A stretch of 64,000 bases of DNA from Pectobacterium carotovorum. Lineage in GTDB: Bacteria; Pseudomonadota; Gammaproteobacteria; Enterobacterales; Enterobacteriaceae. How positions within the stretch are numbered: the stretch's first letter is position 1; every line of letters starts with the position of its first letter. The notes under the pieces were generated by a model that saw only the letters and a program-made list of their open reading frames with translations, was not told the DNA's origin and made no database searches. This document shows, piece after piece, positions 58,562 to 64,000 of this stretch. The stretch spans positions 124,001-188,000 of the forward strand of contig NZ_JAXAFK010000006.1 of the NCBI RefSeq assembly GCF_033898505.1, in the 5' to 3' direction. A program made the translations under genes and the position numbers.

Positions 58562-60481
58562 TCAGGCGGCCGATTCGTTGTCGGCGACCCAGTGCTGCGG
58601 CGCGACCTCTCGGTAGCGCGTTTTGGCGACGGCCTCACCTGCTTTACGCAAAGGGGAGGGGATTTCGCTGTCGTCAAACTGGCGTGTACCGCGACGCGTT
58701 GGATCGGCAATGGGAACCGAGGCCAACAGGCGGCGGGTATACGGATGCTGGGGATCGTTAAATACCGACTGGCGCGGGCCGATCTCCACAATTTGGCCGA
58801 GGTACATCACCGCGACGCGGTTGGCGATACGCTCAACGACGGCCATATCGTGCGAGATGAAAATCCACGACACACCGGTTTTTTTCTGGAGATCCATCAT
58901 CAGGTTGACGACCTGCGCCTGAATCGACACATCGAGCGCCGAAACGGCTTCGTCAGCAATGATGACCTGTGGCTGTAGCGCCATCGCGCGGGCAATCGCG
59001 ATGCGCTGACGCTGCCCGCCGGAAAATTCGTGCGGATAACGGCGTGCATGTTCTGGCAACAGACCGACGCTTTTTAACAGCGCCTGCACCTGCGGTGTCG
59101 CTTCTTCCAGCGATTTCACCAGCCCGTGCAGCAGTAGCGGTTCAGCGATGGTGAAGCCGACCGTCAGGCGTGGGTTGAGTGAGGCGTACGGATCTTGAAA
59201 CACCATCTGCATTTCCCGGCGCAGCGGCTGGAAATCACGCTCTTTCATCTGGGAAATTTCGTTGCCCTGAAAATGAATACTCTCGGCTTCGCTCTGTACC
59301 AGACGCAGCAGGGCACGTCCGGTGGTGGACTTGCCGCAGCCGCTTTCCCCGACGATAGCCAGCGTTTCGCCCGGCCAGACGTTGAAATCAATCTGTTCTA
59401 CCGCGTGAACGTGGTGAGTAACGGTGGATAAAATCCCGCTGCGCATCGGGTAATACACTCGCAGCCCGCGAATATCCAACAGCGGTTCGGCGTCATAGCG
59501 GGCGGTGACCTGTTCACTATTTTCCGGATCGGCAGCCTGCCCCAGTAAAGGAAAGCGCTTCGGCCAGAGGCTATCGCGCATGTCGCCCAGCTTCGGTACG
59601 GCAGCCAGCAGCGATTGGGTATAAGGATGTTGCGGTGCGGCAAAAATCTGTTCGACGGTGCCTTGCTCCACGATCTCGCCGCGGTACATCACCACCACGC
59701 GGTCGGCGATTTCCGCCACCACGCCCATATCGTGCGTAATAAACAGCACCGCCATGTCGCTCTGCTGTTGTAGGTCGCGCAGGATTTGCAGAATGCGCGC
59801 CTGCACGGTGACGTCCAGCGCGGTGGTCGGTTCATCGGCAATCAACAGTTGTGGGTCACAGGCCAGCGCCTGTGCGATCATCACACGCTGACGCATCCCG
59901 CCGGACAGCGAGTGCGGGTAGCTTTTCATCACGCGATCGACGTCTGCAATACGCACCTTGTGCAGCAGTTCACGGGCTTTTTTGTCCGCGCTGGCGGCAT
60001 CGCAAATTTTGTGATCCAGCAGTGCTTCGGTGAGCTGGTCGCCGACTTTCAGTACCGGATTGAGCGAGGTCATCGGTTCCTGGAAAATCATGGCGAGATC
60101 GCGGCCGCGCAGTTTACGACGCGCTTCCGCTTTCATGCTCAGCAGGTCATGTTGTTGACCGTCGCGCGCGGTGAAACGGAGCGCGCCGCGTTCGATGTTG
60201 GCAGAGTCCGCCAGCAGCCCCATCACGGTGAGTGACGTCACGGACTTGCCTGAGCCACTTTCGCCGACCACGGCGACGACTTCCCCTTTATTCACGGTAA
60301 AGGAAATACCTTTTAGCGCCTGATGCGTGCCGGAGCGGCCGCTAAAGCTGACGCTCAGATCGTCGATTTCCAGCACAGGTCTGGGGGCGTTACCGGGTGC
60401 TGTGGCGGCACCCGCGTGCATGATATCCGTCATGGTCACTCCGGTTGAAGGTTTTAGGGTTACTGCGGTTGATTGCGTCAT
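58562..60481 (-). CDS. gsiA: Peptide ABC transporter fused double ATPase (GsiA-like)
   Basis: 639 residues with two ABC domains. Walker A GESGSGKS and GESGCGKS, signature LSGGMRQR and FSGGQRQR, and Walker B LLIADEPTT and VIIADEAVS are visible. E. coli GsiA has the same fused layout. ATG 60481 overlaps the epimerase stop (ATGA); an in-frame ATG at 60433 is possible. Powers the GsiCD permease. Confidence 0.9.
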   Translation of the reverse strand: MTQSTAVTLKPSTGVTMTDIMHAGAATAPGNAPRPVLEIDDLSVSFSGRSGTHQALKGISFTVNKGEVVAVVGESGSGKSVTSLTVMGLLADSANIERGALRFTARDGQQHDLLSMKAEARRKLRGRDLAMIFQEPMTSLNPVLKVGDQLTEALLDHKICDAASADKKARELLHKVRIADVDRVMKSYPHSLSGGMRQRVMIAQALACDPQLLIADEPTTALDVTVQARILQILRDLQQQSDMAVLFITHDMGVVAEIADRVVVMYRGEIVEQGTVEQIFAAPQHPYTQSLLAAVPKLGDMRDSLWPKRFPLLGQAADPENSEQVTARYDAEPLLDIRGLRVYYPMRSGILSTVTHHVHAVEQIDFNVWPGETLAIVGESGCGKSTTGRALLRLVQSEAESIHFQGNEISQMKERDFQPLRREMQMVFQDPYASLNPRLTVGFTIAEPLLLHGLVKSLEEATPQVQALLKSVGLLPEHARRYPHEFSGGQRQRIAIARAMALQPQVIIADEAVSALDVSIQAQVVNLMMDLQKKTGVSWIFISHDMAVVERIANRVAVMYLGQIVEIGPRQSVFNDPQHPYTRRLLASVPIADPTRRGTRQFDDSEIPSPLRKAGEAVAKTRYREVAPQHWVADNESAA

Positions 60482-61446
60482 AGCCAGATTCGGCCAAGGT
60501 TATAGGTCAGATAAGGCGAGCTGTCGGCGGCCAGCCAGATAGGGCCGTCGAGATCGACATGCTCGGCATCTGCGGCGACGGGCAGGGCGGCCTCCATCGC
60601 CATCGACGAACCCAGCGTGCAGCCGACCATAATGCGCAGGCCGTGAAAGTGAGCCTCACGTACCATCGCCAGCGCTTCGGTCAGCCCGCCACATTTGTCC
60701 AGCTTGATGTTGATCATGTCGTAACGGCGGCGCAGCCCGACGATGTCAGCGCTGTGGCGGCAGCTTTCATCCGCGCAGATGGGAATCGGATGGGTGAAAC
60801 GCTGTAAATCTTCGTCTTTACCGACAGGAAGCGGTTGCTCAATCATGGCGACCTGATAAGGCAGCAGAGCCGTGGACAGGCTATGTAAATCCAGACCGCT
60901 CCAGCTTGCTCTTGCATCGATAATCAATCTGGCGTTGGGTGCGGCGGCACGAATGGCGGCGACTTTCTCCAGAATCAGCTCGCGATCCAGTTTGATTTTC
61001 AGCAGCAGGGCGCCGTGGGAAACAGCATTGGAGGCGGCCGCAGCCATTCTCTCCACGCTGTCGAGCGCCAACGTTTGCGCACAGACCACGGACGTGGGGG
61101 GATGAATGCCGATGCGCTGCCACAGCGTCTGTTTTTCCAATGCGGTGTTGAGCCGCCACAGCGCGCAGTCCAATGCATTTCTGGCCGCACCCGGCGATAA
61201 ATCTTTCTGGAGTTGTTCGATGGTCAGGCCGTGTTCTATTGCCTCACGGATCGCTGAGAGCTGGCGACATACGCTGTCGGCGGACTCGCCATAATGGGCG
61301 ACTGGCGTACACTCGCCTTGTCCAATAAATCCTTTTTCTTCCAACGCGACGCGAATAACGGTAACCGCGCGACGCGTACCGTTCTCAGCCGCCATAGGAC
61401 GGGCTAGTGGCAGATTGACGGTTTCAATTTGCATATGCCGCATCAT
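60478..61446 (-). CDS. ycjG: L-Ala-D/L-Glu dipeptide epimerase
   Basis: 322 residues of the enolase superfamily (YcjG type): ECTPVAHYGES cap, LLKIKLD (KxK catalytic lysine), LIIDARASW and MIEQPLP metal ligands, CADESC, and NIKLDKCGGL with the opposing lysine. It interconverts L-Ala-D-Glu and L-Ala-L-Glu from murein peptides. First gene of the operon, so murein peptide use is the leading idea for the cluster. Confidence 0.88.
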   Translation of the reverse strand: MMRHMQIETVNLPLARPMAAENGTRRAVTVIRVALEEKGFIGQGECTPVAHYGESADSVCRQLSAIREAIEHGLTIEQLQKDLSPGAARNALDCALWRLNTALEKQTLWQRIGIHPPTSVVCAQTLALDSVERMAAAASNAVSHGALLLKIKLDRELILEKVAAIRAAAPNARLIIDARASWSGLDLHSLSTALLPYQVAMIEQPLPVGKDEDLQRFTHPIPICADESCRHSADIVGLRRRYDMINIKLDKCGGLTEALAMVREAHFHGLRIMVGCTLGSSMAMEAALPVAADAEHVDLDGPIWLAADSSPYLTYNLGRIWL

Positions 61447-61527
61447 GATTTTTTCTCATCAACGCTCAGGGGATGAACGGACTATTTCATGATGCATCAT
61501 CACTGACGAATACTTGTTCATCAGTAG

Positions 61528-61548
61528 GGTATAACCTCAGGTTATACC
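61528..61548. promoter_or_regulatory. Dyad between the peptide operon and rph
   Basis: GGTATAACC and GGTTATACC are exact inverted arms with a TCA spacer, 80 bp upstream of the epimerase start. A likely operator of the peptide operon. Confidence 0.5.
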
Positions 61549-61580
61549 ATAAGTTCAAGGTATGGCTTTCTGGTTGCGCT

Positions 61581-61611
61581 TTGCCGCAACGCGAAGGATT
61601 TCGTGTATAAT
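61581..61611 (+). promoter_or_regulatory. rph-pyrE promoter
   Basis: Consensus -10 TATAAT at 61606-61611, 36 bp before the rph ATG, with TTGCCG (61581) or CCGCAA as a -35 of uncertain spacing. Confidence 0.6.
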
Positions 61612-61647
61612 ACGCGCCAGTTTTCATTGATCCGCCGGAGATGAGCC

Positions 61648-62364
61648 ATGCGCCCAACAGGCCGAAGTGCACAGCAAGTACGCCCCCTCAAATTAACCCG
61701 TCATTACACGAAACACGCCGAAGGTTCCGTTTTAGTCGAATTTGGCGACACCAAAGTGTTATGCAATGCCACGGTAGAAGAGGGTGTCCCGCGCTTTCTG
61801 AAAGGCCAGGGGCAAGGATGGGTCACCGCCGAATACGGCATGCTGCCGCGTGCGACGCATAGCCGCAACGCCCGTGAAGCCGCCAAAGGCAAACAGGGTG
61901 GGCGGACGCTGGAGATTCAGCGCCTGATTGCGCGTTCCCTGCGTGCGGCAATCGACCTGAAAGTGCTCGGCGAATATACCATTACGCTCGACTGCGACGT
62001 CTTGCAGGCGGACGGCGGCACGCGTACGGCGTCCATCACCGGTGCCTGCGTGGCGCTGGCCGATGCGCTGAACCAAATGGTTGCCAACGGCAAGCTGAAA
62101 AAGAACCCGATGAAAGGCATGGTCGCCGCCGTTTCCGTCGGTATCGTGAACGGCGAAGCGCTGTGCGATCTGGAATATGTGGAAGATTCTGCCGCTGAAA
62201 CCGACATGAATGTGGTGATGACCGAAGATGGCCGCATGATTGAAGTACAGGGAACCGCCGAAGGCGAGCCGTTCAGCCACGAAGAATTGCTCTCCCTGCT
62301 GGCACTGGCCCGAGGGGGAATTGATATCATCGTTCAGGCGCAGAAAGCCGCCTTAATTGATTGA
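61648..62364 (+). CDS. rph: Ribonuclease PH
   Basis: 238 residues matching E. coli RNase [18 protein letters not shown] start, [31 protein letters not shown] and [19 protein letters not shown], then [11 protein letters not shown]. It is the phosphate-dependent 3' exonuclease for tRNA maturation. Unlike E. coli K-12, the gene is not frameshifted. CCGGAG precedes the ATG. Co-transcribed with pyrE through an attenuator. Confidence 0.95.
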   Translation: MRPTGRSAQQVRPLKLTRHYTKHAEGSVLVEFGDTKVLCNATVEEGVPRFLKGQGQGWVTAEYGMLPRATHSRNAREAAKGKQGGRTLEIQRLIARSLRAAIDLKVLGEYTITLDCDVLQADGGTRTASITGACVALADALNQMVANGKLKKNPMKGMVAAVSVGIVNGEALCDLEYVEDSAAETDMNVVMTEDGRMIEVQGTAEGEPFSHEELLSLLALARGGIDIIVQAQKAALID

Positions 62365-62370
62365 TTTTAT

Positions 62371-62520
<150 letters not shown>

Positions 62521-62569
62521 TATAAATGACCAACAACATGATTAACCCGTAAGACGAGGAGATACCGTA

Positions 62570-63211
62570 ATGAAAGCCTACCAGCGCCAGTTTATTGAGT
62601 TTGCACTCAGCAAACAGGTATTGAAGTTCGGTGAGTTCACCCTGAAATCTGGGCGTACCAGCCCCTATTTCTTCAACGCTGGGCTGTTTAATACCGGGCG
62701 CGATCTGGCCTTACTGGGGCGTTTTTATGCGGAAGCCCTGGTTGATTCCGGTGTGGAGTTCGATCTGCTGTTTGGGCCGGCTTACAAAGGCATTCCGATT
62801 GCCACCACCGCCGCGGTGGCGCTGGCAGAACACCACGATCGTGACCTACCGTACTGCTTTAACCGCAAAGAAGCCAAAGACCATGGCGAGGGCGGCAGCC
62901 TAGTCGGTAGCCCGTTACAGGGCCGCGTGATGCTGGTGGACGACGTGATTACGGCGGGAACGGCGATTCGCGAATCGATGGAGATCATCGGTGCACATGG
63001 AGCAACGCTGGCGGGGGTGATGATTGCGCTGGATCGTCAAGAGCGCGGTCGTGCTGATTTATCCGCGATTCAGGAAGTTGAACGTGACTATCAGTGCAAG
63101 GTGATTTCGATTATTACGCTGAAGGAGCTGATTGCCTATCTGGCGGAAAAACCAGAGATGGCGGCGCATCTGGATGCGGTGAAAGCCTATCGTGAGCAGT
63201 ACGGGATTTAA
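62570..63211 (+). CDS. pyrE: Orotate phosphoribosyltransferase
   Basis: 213 residues, E. coli-like: [42 protein letters not shown], and the PRPP-binding motif [16 protein letters not shown]. It makes orotidine 5'-phosphate in pyrimidine synthesis. GACGAGGAGATACC precedes the ATG. Confidence 0.95.
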   Translation: MKAYQRQFIEFALSKQVLKFGEFTLKSGRTSPYFFNAGLFNTGRDLALLGRFYAEALVDSGVEFDLLFGPAYKGIPIATTAAVALAEHHDRDLPYCFNRKEAKDHGEGGSLVGSPLQGRVMLVDDVITAGTAIRESMEIIGAHGATLAGVMIALDRQERGRADLSAIQEVERDYQCKVISIITLKELIAYLAEKPEMAAHLDAVKAYREQYGI

Positions 63212-63222
63212 CGTGGTGAGTC

Positions 63223-63254
63223 AGGATTCCATCAGATACGCCTGATGGAGTCCT
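63223..63254. terminator. Terminator between pyrE and slmA
   Basis: AGGATTCCATCA and TGATGGAGTCCT form a 12-bp stem with one mismatch; GTTTATTTA follows. Convergent genes share it. Confidence 0.7.
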
Positions 63255-63291
63255 GTTTATTTAAGGTGTTGTGCAATTTAAAGGGCGGTGT

Positions 63292-63888
63292 TTAGTTCAG
63301 CTGTGCGGCCAACAGCGGCCAGCGGGTGTCGAATTCCTGCGTCGGGCGGTAGCGGAATTCAGAGCGAATGAAGCGCGACAGCATCCCCTCGCAAAATGCC
63401 AATAACTGGCTGGCTAGCAGCGTTTCGTCATGCTGGAAGCCTTTGCCATCGCGTAGCTTATGCTCACGCAGTACCTGACGCAGCTGTGATTCAATACGCT
63501 CAAACAGCTGGTTGATGCGCCCCTGCAAGCGATCCTGTTCAAACATCAGCGCGTGGCCGGTCATGATGCGAGTCAAACCCGGATTGCGTTCCGCAAACCC
63601 TAAAATCAGCAGCAAAATCAGACGAAGACGATTAAACGTTTCTTTTTCGTCTTGCAGAATCAGGTTAATGCGGGTGGTCAGGCTATCCTCAATAAATTCA
63701 ATCAGGCTATCAAACATCCGCGTTTTACTGGGGAAATGCCGGTAGAGCGCCGCTTCGGACACGCCGACGTTCGCCGCCAGTTTTGCCGTGGTGATACGTT
63801 GGCTACCGTCGCTGGATTCCAGCATCTGTGCCAGCGCCTGCAAAATTTCCTCGCGGCGATTCCTTTTCGTACTTTCTTTTTCTGCCAT
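63292..63888 (-). CDS. slmA: Nucleoid occlusion factor SlmA
   Basis: 198 residues, TetR-type. [24 protein letters not shown] start and [34 protein letters not shown] are those of E. coli SlmA (Ttk), which binds chromosomal SBS sites and blocks FtsZ over the nucleoid. ATG 63888 gives the E. coli-like N-terminus; the 12-codon-longer reading is not supported. Convergent with pyrE as in E. coli. Confidence 0.93.
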   Translation of the reverse strand: MAEKESTKRNRREEILQALAQMLESSDGSQRITTAKLAANVGVSEAALYRHFPSKTRMFDSLIEFIEDSLTTRINLILQDEKETFNRLRLILLLILGFAERNPGLTRIMTGHALMFEQDRLQGRINQLFERIESQLRQVLREHKLRDGKGFQHDETLLASQLLAFCEGMLSRFIRSEFRYRPTQEFDTRWPLLAAQLN

Positions 63889-64000
63889 GTCTGAAAAGAC
63901 CCTTGCTAAATATTTGACTGACAAGCACCCGGTAGCGCCACAGTCGCCATTTCCTGTTGGATAGGCGCTGTGGCTTATATGAATTTTTTACACTATGGGG

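Overview
The window looks like an enterobacterial chromosome, most likely a soft-rot Pectobacterium or a close relative. This is inferred from E. coli-like rph, pyrE, slmA, yicC, aldA and lldD, two ERIC repeats and an orphan T6SS Hcp gene; no species-diagnostic marker was seen. Core genes at both ends have balanced to GC-rich composition, while about 11.7-29 kb is clearly AT-rich and accessory.

Left core (1-9.65 kb): a sterol-desaturase-family protein (cut by the window edge) and two tandem fatty-acid desaturases, an LprI-domain exported protein, aldehyde dehydrogenase aldA, L-lactate dehydrogenase lldD, a GrpB protein and an AI-2E/PerM-type membrane protein, then two small orphan genes on the minus strand. 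An ERIC element follows at 9658-9784.

Accessory zone (9.9-22.8 kb): small lipoproteins, a Phd/VapC-type toxin-antitoxin pair, duplicated hypothetical genes, an hcp gene stopped by one in-frame amber codon, a large PIN-domain protein, an integrase remnant, a two-TM potassium-channel-like protein and a three-gene envelope operon. Noncoding stretches hold two very long perfect palindromes (58 and 46 bp).

Element A (about 22.7-30.1 kb): a putative integrative mobilizable element with a relaxase, a MobC-like protein, a type II Thoeris-like pair (TM-Macro effector plus TIR protein), a PemK/MazF-like protein, a likely small RNA with its own promoter and terminator, a ribbon-helix-helix regulator with paired operators, and a P4-family integrase at the right end.

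Element B (about 30.1-49.97 kb): a P4-like phage satellite with integrase, AlpA-type regulators, an alpha-like primase/helicase, SSB, an ORF6N protein and a YafO-like toxin-antitoxin pair. Two iteron clusters built on the same 9-mer mark a probable ori (next to alpha) and a crr-like site. Its main oddity is a tightly overlapping operon of three large proteins resembling virion-internal/DNA-ejection proteins, with no capsid, portal, terminase or tail gene beside them. A and B have related integrases and share an 11-bp core with similar GTACAC-rich arms, so they look like tandem insertions at one site downstream of yicC.

Right core (50-64 kb): yicC, a LysR regulator, and a minus-strand peptide-scavenging operon (dipeptide epimerase, GsiABCD-like ABC importer, DmpA-type aminopeptidase, M55 D-aminopeptidase, isoaspartyl peptidase), then rph, a pyrE attenuator, a second ERIC, pyrE and slmA. 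The operon suggests import and breakdown of unusual peptides (D-amino, isoaspartyl or murein-derived).
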